Shown in pieces: positions 34,481 through 43,925 of a DNA stretch of 64,000 nt. This DNA is from Acidobacteriota bacterium (GTDB taxonomy: Bacteria; Acidobacteriota; Vicinamibacteria; Marinacidobacterales; Marinacidobacteraceae): NCBI GenBank assembly GCA_022828085.1, contig JAJEIY010000088.1:1-64000 (forward strand), given 5' to 3'. Under the pieces are notes generated by a model, which was not told the DNA's origin, ran no database searches, and was given only the letters and a program-made list of their open reading frames with translations. How positions within the stretch are numbered: position 1 is the first letter of the stretch; each line of letters starts with the position of its first letter. A program made the translations under genes and the position numbers.

Positions 34481-35173
34481 ATGAGCGAACAGTCGAGTCC
34501 CCAGACGGTGGCTCCGCCCCCATCGGATTCCCTCATGAACGGCTATGAGTTCATGTTCATTCTGGATCCGACCCTTGACGACGCGGCTTCCCTTGCGGTG
34601 GTCGAGCGCGTGGAGGGCATCGTGAAGGGGCAGGGAGGCGACATCGTCAGCCTGAAACCCTGGGAGCGGCGGCGGCTGGCGTACCCCATCGCCGGGCACC
34701 ACGAGGGCCTCTACATCCTCTGTTACTTCGATGCGCCTCCGGCTTCCATCCAGGGCATCGAAAGCCGCGTTCGCCTCGCCGAGGGCGTGCTGCGCTTCAT
34801 CGTGCTGCGGACGGACAAGGAAACCCGCGAGCGGGACCAGGCCGCAGACCTCCGCCGGCGCGAGGAAAGAGCGGCCCGCGCGGCCGCTGCGGCTGCCGAG
34901 GCCGCCGCGAAGGCGGCTGAGGAAGCTGCTGAGGAGGCTGCTCGCGACGCCGCCGCCCCGCCGGCCGCGGAAGAGGCGGAGGCTGCTCGCGACGCTGCCG
35001 CCCCGCCGGCCGCGGAAACGGCGGAGGAAGCTGGCGAGACTGCCGGCCAGCCGGCGGGAGACGCCGCTGTCGAGGCCGACGCCAAGGGAGCGGCCGGCAC
35101 CCCGGAGCCCGACGGAGCCGGAGAGCCGGCGCCACCGGACGGGTCCCCCCAGAATGAGGAGGAGACATCATGA
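34481..35173 (+). CDS. Ribosomal protein S6 with long Ala/Glu tail
   Basis: This 230-residue S6 has a normal core of about 100 residues ([29 protein letters not shown]) followed by about 110 residues of low-complexity Ala/Glu/Pro sequence that contains a repeated [12 protein letters not shown] unit. S6 binds the central domain of 16S rRNA with S18. The tail is far longer than in E. coli. The start at 34481 follows GGAG; ATG at 34535 would match the core start. The stop overlaps rpsR (ATGA). Confidence 0.92.
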   Translation: MSEQSSPQTVAPPPSDSLMNGYEFMFILDPTLDDAASLAVVERVEGIVKGQGGDIVSLKPWERRRLAYPIAGHHEGLYILCYFDAPPASIQGIESRVRLAEGVLRFIVLRTDKETRERDQAADLRRREERAARAAAAAAEAAAKAAEEAAEEAARDAAAPPAAEEAEAARDAAAPPAAETAEEAGETAGQPAGDAAVEADAKGAAGTPEPDGAGEPAPPDGSPQNEEETS

Positions 35174-35415
35174 GCGACAGGCCCACAGCCCCTCGCCGCC
35201 GCCGCCGGCAGACCGTTCGGCGGGTGCGAGTCAATCCGCTGCTGAATGGCGTGGACCGGGTGGACTGGAAGGACGTGGATTTTCTGCGCGAGTTCCTCGG
35301 TGATCGCGCCAAGATCGCCCCGCGGCGCGTATCGCGCGCCGGTGCCCGGGCCCAGCGTCAGATCCGGATCGCCATCAAGCGCGCCCGGCAGATGGCGCTG
35401 CTGCCCTACGAATAG
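35170..35415 (+). CDS. Ribosomal protein S18
   Basis: This 81-residue small-subunit protein has a basic N-terminus, then [19 protein letters not shown] and the end [10 protein letters not shown], which is diagnostic. It pairs with S6, whose gene overlaps it by four bases. Confidence 0.96.
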   Translation: MSDRPTAPRRRRRQTVRRVRVNPLLNGVDRVDWKDVDFLREFLGDRAKIAPRRVSRAGARAQRQIRIAIKRARQMALLPYE

Positions 35416-35436
35416 GGGCTGACAGGGGGTAGACCG

Positions 35437-36021
35437 ATGCGCCTGCTGCTGAAACAGCCCGTGGACGCCCTGGGTGAACCGGGCGACGAGGTCAACGTCC
35501 GCCCGGGTTACGCCAGGAACTACCTGCTTCCCCGCCGGATCGCGGTTCCGATCACGGACGAGAACCGCCGGGAGGTGGCTGAAGCGAGAAAGGTCTGGGC
35601 GGTAGAGCGGATCAAGGAACGGGAAGCGGCCGAGGCTCTCGCCCGTTCGCTCGAGGGCCACACCCTCCGTTTCGAGCGCCGGGTCAAGACCGACTCGGAT
35701 GAGCTCTACGGTTCGGTGTCCGTGCAGGACATTGCCAGGCAGCTCGCCGAGGGTGGGTTCGAGATCGCCCGCAACCGCATCATTCTCGGTGGCCCGATCA
35801 AGGTAGCGGGTCAGGCGTCGGCCGTGGTCCGGCTCCACAGCGAAATCGAGGTCGATCTCCCGATCGAGGTCTCCCCGGTCGCCGCCGGGTCCCTCGGAGT
35901 GGAGCCCCTGCCGGACATCCCGACGGAGGTGTCGGCAAAGCGGGCCGCCGAACCCGAATCCGACGATGACGAGGCCGTCTCCGCCGCCTCCTCCGAGGAG
36001 ACGGACGACTCGGAGGACTGA
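35437..36021 (+). CDS. Ribosomal protein L9 with acidic tail
   Basis: This 194-residue protein has the L9 N-terminal domain (LLLKQPVDALGEPGDEVNVR, GYARNYLLPRRIA), the linking helix and the C-terminal rRNA-binding domain, followed by about 25 extra residues rich in Asp, Glu and Ser. The start is 21 bases after the rpsR stop. The extra acidic tail parallels those on S6 and L25 in the same cluster. Confidence 0.95.
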   Translation: MRLLLKQPVDALGEPGDEVNVRPGYARNYLLPRRIAVPITDENRREVAEARKVWAVERIKEREAAEALARSLEGHTLRFERRVKTDSDELYGSVSVQDIARQLAEGGFEIARNRIILGGPIKVAGQASAVVRLHSEIEVDLPIEVSPVAAGSLGVEPLPDIPTEVSAKRAAEPESDDDEAVSAASSEETDDSED

Positions 36022-36110
36022 CCCGCCGGAGCAGCCCGTGGAAGACGTCACGCGGCCCGGTCATGACGGATTCCGGCTGAGCCGCTTCCCTTCCCCAGCG
36101 GAAGTTCCCC

Positions 36111-36293
36111 AGCAGCCTGTGGCAAAACCCACGCGGCGTTCGAGCGGCGATGCATCCCGCCTGAACCGCGCCTCTGCGAGGCGCTCTGCGTTGCGTTTCG
36201 GTCGGAATACGCCCGGTATTCCTCCCTCACGCGCCTTGTCAGCCGGGCGCCTCGCCGCTCTCGGCGCTCACGTGGGTTTCACCACAGGCTGCT
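36111..36293. mobile_element. MITE-like element with 23-bp terminal inverted repeats
   Basis: AGCAGCCTGTGGCAAAACCC (36111-36133, 23 bases) is mirrored at 36271-36293 with two mismatches, and similarity extends inward with a small gap for another 20 bases or so. No reading frame is inside. The termini resemble the CAGCCTGTTGAAAA-type ends of IS1182-like elements, so it is probably a non-autonomous relative. It ends 16 bases before the dnaB start codon. No target duplication is evident. Confidence 0.65.
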
Positions 36294-36309
36294 AGCGAGG
36301 CGTCTGTCC

Positions 36310-37710
36310 GTGCCGGACGAAGCCGTCCGCCTCCCGCACGACCTGACAGCCGAGCGAGCGGTCCTCGCCGCCGTCCTGGTGGACCGTAGTCAGCTCGACT
36401 CGGTGCGGGAGGTCCTGAAGACCAGGGACTTCCTCGATGTTCGCCACCAGCGGATCTTCGAGGCTTTCTGCGAGCTCGACGACGCTCCCGAACTGCGGAA
36501 GATCGATCTGCTGACGGTTCGCGCGGAACTCGAGCGCACCGGAAAGCTGGATGCCGCGGGGGGCGCCGGCTATCTCAGCGAACTGTCGGACGGGGTGGCC
36601 CGGTCTTCGAACGCCGCGGACTACGCCAGGCTCGTTCGCGAACGGGCGCTCAGCCGTGAACTCCACCGTTTCGGCAGCCGCGTCGCGAGCGACGCGATCC
36701 AGAACTCCCCGGGGGAAATCCTCGCCGCGGCCCAGGAGGACCTGTACGCCATTGCGGAGGGGACGTTCGCCTCCGGTCCGGTGCGGCTCGCGGAGGACCT
36801 GAGCCAGCTCGCCGAGGAGGCCGCTCGCCAACGGGAGGGTTTCTCGGGAATCCGCACCGGTTTCCAGGATCTCGACAACCTGATGGGAGGCCTCCGCAAG
36901 TCGGACCTGATCCTGGTCGGGGCCCGCCCCGGAGAGGGCAAGACCAGTCTGGCCCTCAACATTGCCCTGGCCGCCGGCCGCGCCGGCAAGCGGGTGCTGA
37001 TCTTCAGCCTGGAGATGCCCCGCCGGCAGATCGCCACCCGGCTGCTCTTCTCGCAGGCCGAGGTCGATGCCCGGCAGCTCTCGCGTCCCGGACTGCTCAA
37101 CGAGAGGGATCGCCGGCTCATCCAGAACACGCTTCCGATCGTCGCGGGCATGCCGATCTACGTGGACGATTCGAATGTCACGCCGGTCGAACTGCGCTCC
37201 AAGGCGCGCCAGGTGAGCCGCGAGCACGGACTCGATCTGGTCGTGATCGACTATCTGCAATTGATGCGGGCGTCGGAGCCGGGATCCCGGCGCTTCGAAA
37301 ACCGGAATCTGGAGATCGCCGAGATCAGCCGGTCCTTCAAGCTGCTGGCCAAGGAACTCGACGTGCCCATCCTGGCGCTTTCCCAGCTCAGCCGGGCGCC
37401 CGAACAACGGACCGGGGCGCTGGCGGAGCCGCGTCTCTCCGATCTGCGCGAATCCGGTGCGCTCGAGCAGGACGCGGACATCGTGGTTTTCATTCACCGG
37501 GAGTGGAAGAAGAAGCAGGACGGAACCGGGGGGATCGAGACGCCGTCGCCGCCCGTTCGCCGGGTGATCGTCGCGAAGAACCGCAACGGCCCGGTGGGAG
37601 ACGTCCGGCTGGCCTGGCTCGATCGGTACACGAAGTTCCAGAACCTGGACGCCGAGGAGGCGGGCCGGGGCGCCGGCTATCCGGACCCGGACGAGGAAAC
37701 CGGTTGGTGA
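36310..37710 (+). CDS. Replicative DNA helicase DnaB
   Basis: This 466-residue hexameric helicase unwinds DNA at the fork. It has the N-terminal DnaG-interacting domain (LPHDLTAERAVLAAVL), the Walker A GARPGEGKTS near residue 210, and the RecA-like core with LVVIDYLQLM and SQLSRAPEQR. There is no intein. The GTG start lies just downstream of a MITE-like element, which may have changed the promoter or ribosome site. Confidence 0.96.
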   Translation: MPDEAVRLPHDLTAERAVLAAVLVDRSQLDSVREVLKTRDFLDVRHQRIFEAFCELDDAPELRKIDLLTVRAELERTGKLDAAGGAGYLSELSDGVARSSNAADYARLVRERALSRELHRFGSRVASDAIQNSPGEILAAAQEDLYAIAEGTFASGPVRLAEDLSQLAEEAARQREGFSGIRTGFQDLDNLMGGLRKSDLILVGARPGEGKTSLALNIALAAGRAGKRVLIFSLEMPRRQIATRLLFSQAEVDARQLSRPGLLNERDRRLIQNTLPIVAGMPIYVDDSNVTPVELRSKARQVSREHGLDLVVIDYLQLMRASEPGSRRFENRNLEIAEISRSFKLLAKELDVPILALSQLSRAPEQRTGALAEPRLSDLRESGALEQDADIVVFIHREWKKKQDGTGGIETPSPPVRRVIVAKNRNGPVGDVRLAWLDRYTKFQNLDAEEAGRGAGYPDPDEETGW

Positions 37711-37714
37711 GCCG

Positions 37715-39100
37715 GTGCCCAGGCAGTCCAACGTTCGCTTCGCCTGCGTGGAGTGTGGGCAGGACTTCTCCCGTTGGATGGGGTACTGCCCGTCCTGTTC
37801 CTCCCGGACCCCGCTGGTCGAACACGAGGCCCCGCCGGAGGGTTCCGCCGGAGGGCGCTGGCGCGGGTTCGCCGCGGCGGCGGGCGCCGGAGCCGCGGCG
37901 CCGGTTTCCTGGAGCGAGGTAGACACCCGGAGCGCGCCCCGCCGTCCGCTCGGCATTCCGGAACTCGACCGCGTCCTCGGCGGCGGGGTGGTACCCGGCT
38001 CCGCCGTCCTGGTCGCGGGAGAGCCGGGCGCGGGGAAGAGCACCCTCCTCCTTCAGTTGGCCGCCGCGGCCGCCGGCGCCGGAGACCCCGTGCTCTACGT
38101 CAGTGGGGAGGAATCGGAGCACCAGCTCAAGCTCCGCGGCGAGCGGCTCGGTCTCGAGCCGGACTCGCTCCTCCTTTTCTCGGAGACGAGCATGCCCCGC
38201 ATCCTCGACGCGGCGCAGGCCGCGGAACCGAGGCTCCTGGTGCTCGATTCCGTACAGTGCGTCCACTCGCCGGAGATCAGCGGGGCCCCGGGGACCGTCA
38301 CCCAGGTCCGCGAGTCGGCTGCGTCGCTCGTACTGTTCGCCAAGTCGACCCGGGTGCCCGTCTTCATCATCGGACATGTCAACAAGGACGGCGCCATCGC
38401 GGGCCCCCGCACCCTCGAACACATGGTGGACACCGTGCTGCACTTCGAGGGGGACCGGAGGCAGTCGCACCGGCTGCTCCGCGCCGTCAAGAACCGGTTC
38501 GGCGCCGCCGGCGAACTCGGGGTGTTCGACATGACCGGCCAGGGCCTCGTCCCGGTTCAGAATCCCTCGGAACTGTTCCTCACCGGGGGACCCCCGAAAC
38601 CCGGGTCGGCCGTCGTCTGTACGCTCGAGGGAACGAGGCCCCTCCTTGCCGAGATCCAGGTGCTGCTCGCGGAGAGCCCGCTCGCCTATCCCCGGCGCGT
38701 CCCGGTGGGGTTTGACAGCGGCCGGCTCGCGGTGCTCCTGGCGGTCCTCGAGACGGGAGGAGGCGGTGGACTGCTGCGCAGCGACGTTTACGTATCGGTG
38801 ACCGGCGGCCTCTCGGTGAACGAGCCGGCCGCCGACCTCGGCCTCCTCGCGGCGGTGGCTTCCCGGCGGCGGGGAGTCCCGGTGGCGCCGGGGACCGTTT
38901 TCATCGGTGAGGTCGGCCTCTCCGGAGAGGTGCGGCCGGTCCATCAGGCGGGGGTGCGCCTGCGCGAGGCGGCGCGTCTGGGGTATCGCCGCGCGGTGCT
39001 GAATCCAGGGAAGGCCCGCGCCGCCGAACGGCCGGCGGGCATCGATCTCGTCGCGGTCGAAACCCTGGACGAGGCGTTGGCCCAGGCGGGTCCGTCGTAA
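37715..39100 (+). CDS. DNA repair protein RadA
   Basis: This 461-residue RecA-like ATPase promotes branch migration in recombination. It has the N-terminal zinc finger with Cys11, 14, 25 and 28, the Walker A GEPGAGKST near residue 105, the RadA-specific KNRFGAAGE motif and a Lon-like C-terminal domain. GTG at 37715 starts 4 bases after the dnaB stop. Confidence 0.96.
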   Translation: MPRQSNVRFACVECGQDFSRWMGYCPSCSSRTPLVEHEAPPEGSAGGRWRGFAAAAGAGAAAPVSWSEVDTRSAPRRPLGIPELDRVLGGGVVPGSAVLVAGEPGAGKSTLLLQLAAAAAGAGDPVLYVSGEESEHQLKLRGERLGLEPDSLLLFSETSMPRILDAAQAAEPRLLVLDSVQCVHSPEISGAPGTVTQVRESAASLVLFAKSTRVPVFIIGHVNKDGAIAGPRTLEHMVDTVLHFEGDRRQSHRLLRAVKNRFGAAGELGVFDMTGQGLVPVQNPSELFLTGGPPKPGSAVVCTLEGTRPLLAEIQVLLAESPLAYPRRVPVGFDSGRLAVLLAVLETGGGGGLLRSDVYVSVTGGLSVNEPAADLGLLAAVASRRRGVPVAPGTVFIGEVGLSGEVRPVHQAGVRLREAARLGYRRAVLNPGKARAAERPAGIDLVAVETLDEALAQAGPS

Positions 39101-39127
39101 CCGCCGGTGGCAAGGGAGCGGATCGCC

Positions 39128-40357
39128 ATGCGGGTCGGCGCGGTCGTGGTCGCAGCCGGATCCGGCACCCGGTTCGGCGCCGGGGCCGCTCCCAAGCAGT
39201 TCCAGCCGGTCCTCGGTCTGCCGCTGGTCGTTCATTCCGTCCGCGCGGTACTTGCCTCGGAAAGGGTGGCGCGGCTGGTGGTAGTGCTGCCCGAGGAGGG
39301 ATTCGAATCCTGGCAGGCGGACCTCCGTCCTTATCTGGGTCCGGAAGAGGGCCGGGTCTCCTGTTGTCCCGGCGGGGCTTCCCGGCAGGAATCGACTTCG
39401 CGCGGACTCGACGCGCTCGACGCACGGTTCGAGGAAGAAGAAGGCGCGGTCGCGGATCTCGTCGCCGTCCACGACGGCGCGAGGCCGGCGCCGCCGCAAT
39501 CCCTCGTCGAAGAAGTCATCGAGGCGGCCCGCCGCCACGGCGCGGCGATCCCGGGGTGCCGCCCGCCGGACACGCTCTGGCGGGTGAGCGGCGACGGGAA
39601 CGTGGAGGCCCTGGTGGACCGGGAACAAACCGTCGTCGTCCAGACACCGCAGTGTTTCCGGCGGGGCCTGCTCAGGGAGTCGCTTGCCCGGGCGGAGGAA
39701 GCCGGACTCAGCGGGACCGACGAGGCATCGCTGGTGCGGGCCGCGGGACATCCCGTGCGGGTGGTCGAGGGGAGCCCACGGAACCTGAAGGTGACCCGTC
39801 CGAGCGACCTCGAAGTCGCGCGAACCTTTTTGGGCGGAGCCTCCGGGATGCCGCGCCTCGGGTTCGGCTTCGACGCTCATCGCTTCGGGACGCGGGGAAC
39901 CCTCCAGCTCGGGGGAATTGCGTTTCCGGGCGTTCCCGCGCTGGAAGGGCACTCCGACGGGGACGCCGTCCTGCATGCCCTCACCGACGCAATCCTCGGC
40001 GGGGTGGCCGGGCCGGACATCGGGGCGCTCTTCCCGTCGTCCGATCCGGAGCTTCGGGGCGCGGCGAGCGAACGGTTCGTGCGGCGGGCGCTCGAGGTGG
40101 CCGCCCGCGCCGGCTACGGACCGGGCCAGGTGGACCTCACCATCATCGCCGAGCGTCCCCGCCTCGCTCCGCGGATCGAGGAGATGCGGCAGCGCCTCGG
40201 CGACCTGCTTGGAATCGCCCCCGGCGCGGTGGGTCTCAAGGCCACGACCACCGACGGCATGGGCTTTACGGGACGGGGCGAGGGGCTGGCGGCGAAGGCC
40301 CTCGTCCGCCTCGACCCATGGCCGCGAGACCCGGAACCCGCATCTCCCCCGGGATGA
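39128..40357 (+). CDS. Bifunctional IspD/IspF (MEP pathway)
   Basis: This 409-residue fusion joins IspD (about 1-235: VVVAAGSGTRFGAGAAPKQF, VHDGARP, QTPQCFRR) with IspF (about 240-395: LGFGFDAHRFG with metal ligands, EGHSDGDAVLHAL, TTTDGMGFTGRGEG). It therefore carries out cytidylyl transfer and cyclisation in isoprenoid synthesis. GGGAG precedes the ATG at 39128 by 9 bases. The stop overlaps the next gene by four bases. Confidence 0.95.
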   Translation: MRVGAVVVAAGSGTRFGAGAAPKQFQPVLGLPLVVHSVRAVLASERVARLVVVLPEEGFESWQADLRPYLGPEEGRVSCCPGGASRQESTSRGLDALDARFEEEEGAVADLVAVHDGARPAPPQSLVEEVIEAARRHGAAIPGCRPPDTLWRVSGDGNVEALVDREQTVVVQTPQCFRRGLLRESLARAEEAGLSGTDEASLVRAAGHPVRVVEGSPRNLKVTRPSDLEVARTFLGGASGMPRLGFGFDAHRFGTRGTLQLGGIAFPGVPALEGHSDGDAVLHALTDAILGGVAGPDIGALFPSSDPELRGAASERFVRRALEVAARAGYGPGQVDLTIIAERPRLAPRIEEMRQRLGDLLGIAPGAVGLKATTTDGMGFTGRGEGLAAKALVRLDPWPRDPEPASPPG

Positions 40358-41190
40358 CCCGCCAGGAGAAGCGCCGTCCGGCGCGGGAGGGCGGCCCCCG
40401 GGACGAAGTTCGCGAGGAACGGGCCGCGACCTGGGTCTTCGGCCCCGCCCGGGTGGAGGAGACGCTGCAGGGCATCCCGAACCAGGTCCGGCGCGTGCTG
40501 GTGCGGACGGGGCGGCTGCAGAGCCGCCATCAGGCCCTGCTCAAGATCGCACGGGCCCGGGGCGCCCCGCTGCAGCGGGTTCCGAATCAGGTCCTCGACC
40601 GGATCTCGGAGGGCGCTCGCCACCAGGGGGCGGCCTGCGAGGTGTCGCCGGTGCGATGGTTGGCGCTGGGGGACGTCTTGTCGCTGGACCCGAAGCCGAG
40701 TCGCCTGCTGCTGCTCGATCGAATCGAGGATCCCCGGAACTTCGGCGCCCTGGTCCGCGCGGCGGACGGCGCCGGAGTGGATGCGGTGCTCGTTCCGCGG
40801 CGCGGCGCGGCCCCTCCCTCGCCCGTCGCCATCGCGGCGTCGGCAGGGGCCATCGCCCGCGCCCGGCTGGTTCGGATCCCGGGCGCCGCGAGTGCCCTGC
40901 GGGCGCTCAGGGCTCACGGGTACTGGACCGTTGGCCTCACGCCGCGGGCGAAGGTGCCCTGGCACGAGTTCGACTGGACCCAGCCCACCGTCCTCGTCGT
41001 GGGGTCCGAGGGCCGGGGTCTCGCCGCCGGAGTGTCGAAGGAGTGCGAGGTCCTGGTCTCCCTGCCGCAACTGGGTTCGGTCCGTTCCCTGAACGTTTCC
41101 GTGGCCGCCGGGATCGTGCTCTACGAGGGGGTGCGCCAGCGCGCTGGTCGGTCTGGGGATGGGGCGCCTGACGATGTTGACCATTCGTAG
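40354..41190 (+). CDS. 23S rRNA 2'-O-methyltransferase RlmB-like (SPOUT)
   Basis: This 278-residue TrmH-family methyltransferase has an N-terminal substrate domain (ATWVFGPARVEETL) and the knotted SPOUT domain with LLLDRIEDPRNFGALVRAAD, VVGSEGRGL and LPQLGSVRSLNVSVAAG. It probably methylates G2251-equivalent ribose in 23S rRNA. The ATG overlaps the ispDF stop. It ends 92 bases before the tRNA promoter. Confidence 0.9.
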   Translation: MTRQEKRRPAREGGPRDEVREERAATWVFGPARVEETLQGIPNQVRRVLVRTGRLQSRHQALLKIARARGAPLQRVPNQVLDRISEGARHQGAACEVSPVRWLALGDVLSLDPKPSRLLLLDRIEDPRNFGALVRAADGAGVDAVLVPRRGAAPPSPVAIAASAGAIARARLVRIPGAASALRALRAHGYWTVGLTPRAKVPWHEFDWTQPTVLVVGSEGRGLAAGVSKECEVLVSLPQLGSVRSLNVSVAAGIVLYEGVRQRAGRSGDGAPDDVDHS

Positions 41191-41282
41191 CCAAGGCGGC
41201 TGGAGAGGACCGCGCGCCACCCGCCGGCTGGTCGGCGCGGCGCCTGCCGGCTGGCGCGCGATGCCGGCTTCCGGTTTCGCAG

Positions 41283-41312
41283 TTGACACTCGTACGCGCG
41301 TGCTCCTATACT
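41283..41312 (+). promoter_or_regulatory. Sigma-70-type promoter for the tRNA-tuf operon
   Basis: TTGACA (41283-41288), an 18-base spacer and TATACT (41307-41312) lie 20 bases before tRNA-Thr. This is one of the best housekeeping promoter matches in the window and fits a highly expressed stable-RNA operon. Confidence 0.85.
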
Positions 41313-41331
41313 CAACCGTTCGCCGGTGCAC

Positions 41332-41404
41332 GCTGGCGTAGCTCAGGAGGCAGAGCAGCTGATTTGTAATCAGCCGGTCAAGGGTTCAAGTCCCTTCGCC
41401 AGCT
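41332..41404 (+). tRNA. tRNA-Thr (UGU)
   Basis: The acceptor GCTGGCG pairs with CGCCAGC; the anticodon stem is GCTGA/TCAGC with loop TTTGTAA, anticodon TGT. CCA is not encoded. Confidence 0.96.
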
Positions 41405-41551
41405 CCGGATCGGGCCAGACCGCATCGGACCGGATCGCGCTGGGTCCGGAGGGACTGATCCGGGCAACCCAATCCGGGAAACAGTCCGGATCGGCCGGTT
41501 GATTATCACTGAGGTTGCTTGCCGTCTCGTGAGCGGCGGAGTTTCCCGGGC

Positions 41552-41635
41552 GGAGTGGTAGCGAAGCGGCCAAACGCAGCAGGCTGTAAACCTGCCGGCT
41601 TTACGCCTTCGGAGGTTCGAATCCTCCCCGCTCCA
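41552..41635 (+). tRNA. tRNA-Tyr (GUA)
   Basis: This is a class II tRNA with a long variable arm. The acceptor GGAGTGG pairs with CCGCTCC; the loop CTGTAAA gives anticodon GTA. The CCA end follows at 41636-41638. Confidence 0.95.
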
Positions 41636-41815
41636 CCACCTCTTCCGGAGTTTCCCCACCCGAACCCACCCACTGCTTTGACCACCGACCACGGCTCACT
41701 CCGGCCCGCTACGACGCGGTTGTGCGCACGCCCTGGCGTCCTCGTCCCGGCGGACGGGGCCAGCGCGGCCCTTCGCCCGGTTCGTCCGCCGTCGCCGGTC
41801 CCTTCATTCCATAAC

Positions 41816-41888
41816 GCGGGAGTAGCTCAGTTGGCAGAGCATCAGCCTTCCAAGCTGAGGGTCGCGGGTCCGAATCCCGTCTCCCGCT
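41816..41888 (+). tRNA. tRNA-Gly (UCC)
   Basis: The acceptor GCGGGAG pairs with CTCCCGC; the loop CTTCCAA gives anticodon TCC. Encoded CCA follows at 41889-41891. Confidence 0.96.
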
Positions 41889-41978
41889 CCATGCCGGCGC
41901 GGTTCGTGTTGTCCCGGAACCGAAGCCGGTCCGCCGGCGCGGTCCGGAACCGCACCATCGGCCCCCGCCCTCGTCTCC

Positions 41979-42050
<72 letters not shown>

Positions 42051-42120
42051 CCACTCTCGCCCCCGTCCCCCTGGGGACGATCTGAATCTCAGGTCTCGCA
42101 GCACACAAGGAGAAGACCAG

Positions 42121-43308
42121 ATGGCCAAGGAGAAGTTCGAACGCACCAAACCTCACGTCAACGTGGGGACCATCGGTCACGTGGATCACGGCAAGACGAC
42201 CCTGACCGCAGCGATTACGAAGGTCCTCGCCGCCGAAGAGGGCGGAAGCTTCAGGAGTTTCGATTCGATCGACAACGCTCCGGAGGAACGGGAGCGGGGC
42301 ATCACGATCGCCACCGCCCACGTCGAGTACGAGACCACGGCGCGCCACTACGCGCACGTGGACTGCCCCGGCCACGCCGACTACATCAAGAACATGATCA
42401 CCGGCGCCGCCCAGATGGACGGCGCGGTACTGCTGATTTCCGCTCCGGACGGCCCCCAGGCGCAGACGCGCGAGCACATCCTGCTCGCCCGCCAGGTCGG
42501 AGTGCCCCGGATCGTCGTGTTCCTCAACAAGGTGGACATGCTGGACGACGAGGAGCTGCTGGAGCTCGTGGAACTCGAAGTCCGGGAGCTGCTTTCCTAC
42601 TACGACTTCCCCGGCGACGACATCCCGATCATCCGGGGCAGCGCGCTCAAGGCGCTCGAATCGGACGATCCGGCCGACTGGGAACCCGTCCGGGAGCTGA
42701 CGAAGGCTCTTGACGAGTACGTGCCGGTGCCCGAGCGGGCGATCGACAAGGACTACCTGATGCCGATCGAGGACGTCTTCTCGATCTCCGGCCGCGGCAC
42801 CGTGGTGACCGGCCGGATCGAGCAGGGCAAGGTGTGCGTCCAGGACGAGGTCGAGATCGTCGGGATCCGGGAGACCCGGAAGCGGGTGGTGACCGGAGTC
42901 GAGATGTTCAAGAAGCTGCTCGACGAGGGTGAGGCCGGTGACAACGTCGGAATCCTGCTGCGGGGAACCGATCGCCGGGACGTGGAACGCGGGATGGTGC
43001 TCGCCAAGCCCGGTTCCATCACGCCCCACACCAAGTTCCGTTCCGAGGTCTATGTCCTGTCCAAGGAAGAGGGGGGACGCGAAAAGCCGTTCAAGAGCGG
43101 TTACCGCCCGCAGTTCTATTTCCGGACCACGGATGTGACCGGCACCGCCACCCTCCTGGGAGATCAGGTGGTGGCCATGCCGGGAGACAACATCCAGCTC
43201 GAGGTGGAACTGATCACCCCGATCGCCATGGACCGCGGACTCCGCTTCGCGATTCGCGAAGGTGGCAGGACGGTCGCCTCCGGGATGACCACCGAGATCC
43301 TGGAGTAG
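42121..43308 (+). CDS. Elongation factor Tu
   Basis: This 395-residue GTPase delivers aminoacyl-tRNA to the ribosome. It shows [14 protein letters not shown] (about 16-29), [20 protein letters not shown] and VFLNKVDM, followed by normal domains II and III. AAGGAGAAG precedes the ATG. It is cotranscribed with the four tRNAs upstream, the order seen for E. coli tufB. Only one tuf is in this window; the str operon at 55-59 kb lacks one. Confidence 0.97.
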   Translation: MAKEKFERTKPHVNVGTIGHVDHGKTTLTAAITKVLAAEEGGSFRSFDSIDNAPEERERGITIATAHVEYETTARHYAHVDCPGHADYIKNMITGAAQMDGAVLLISAPDGPQAQTREHILLARQVGVPRIVVFLNKVDMLDDEELLELVELEVRELLSYYDFPGDDIPIIRGSALKALESDDPADWEPVRELTKALDEYVPVPERAIDKDYLMPIEDVFSISGRGTVVTGRIEQGKVCVQDEVEIVGIRETRKRVVTGVEMFKKLLDEGEAGDNVGILLRGTDRRDVERGMVLAKPGSITPHTKFRSEVYVLSKEEGGREKPFKSGYRPQFYFRTTDVTGTATLLGDQVVAMPGDNIQLEVELITPIAMDRGLRFAIREGGRTVASGMTTEILE

Positions 43309-43410
43309 GCGGCGAGAGCGGGAAACGGTCCTCTCGCGGACGGCCTGAGTCGTCCGTGGGAGGGCCATCCTCGAATCATCCGAGTGGAGTAGAACCGACG
43401 GGAAAACGGC

Positions 43411-43575
43411 ATGGCTCGCGAAAAGAAACGGCAGATCGTGACGCTGGCATGCACGGACTGCAAGCGGCGTACGTATTCGACGACGAAGAACCGGGCAACC
43501 CATCCGGGCCGGATGGAGCTGCGCAAGTTCTGCCGTTTCTGCCGGACGCACATATTGCATCGGGAGACGCGTTGA
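43411..43575 (+). CDS. Ribosomal protein L33 (zinc-binding type)
   Basis: This 54-residue protein has four cysteines in two C-x2-C pairs (Cys14/17 in ACTDCK and Cys41/44 in CRFC), so it is the zinc-containing form. The basic content and end HILHRETR match the family. It lies between tuf and tRNA-Trp, its usual place. Confidence 0.95.
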   Translation: MAREKKRQIVTLACTDCKRRTYSTTKNRATHPGRMELRKFCRFCRTHILHRETR

Positions 43576-43593
43576 CTACTGTGAGGGGTGCGA

Positions 43594-43666
43594 AGGCCAG
43601 TAGCTCAATTGGCAGAGCACCGGTCTCCAAAACCGGGGGTTGGGGGTTCGATCCCCTCCTGGCCTG
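43594..43666 (+). tRNA. tRNA-Trp (CCA)
   Basis: The acceptor AGGCCAG pairs with CTGGCCT; the loop CTCCAAA gives anticodon CCA. Encoded CCA follows at 43667-43669. Confidence 0.96.
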
Positions 43667-43711
43667 CCATCCCCACGTTCCCTCGAGACATCCCCGGCCG
43701 AGGCTCTCATC

Positions 43712-43921
43712 GTGACGGTGCTCGAAAGGATCGGCTCGGCCCGCACTTTCCTCGGGGAAGTGAGGGGAGAACTGGACAAGGTCACCTGGCCGACCCGGGA
43801 CGAGGTCCGCGGCACCACCATCATCGTGCTCATCACGGTCTTCTTCTTCGGGTTCTATCTCTACGGCCTGGACGTGGTGATGTCGTACATCTCGGCCTTC
43901 ATCACGAACCTGATCGGGTAG
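43712..43921 (+). CDS. Preprotein translocase subunit SecE
   Basis: This 69-residue single-span membrane protein stabilises SecY. It has the short-form pattern: amphipathic FLGEVRGELDKVTWPTRDEV, then one transmembrane helix (about 38-58). GTG at 43712 was chosen; an upstream in-frame extension runs into tRNA-Trp. It precedes nusG by 4 bases. Confidence 0.94.
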   Translation: MTVLERIGSARTFLGEVRGELDKVTWPTRDEVRGTTIIVLITVFFFGFYLYGLDVVMSYISAFITNLIG

Positions 43922-43925
43922 TTCC

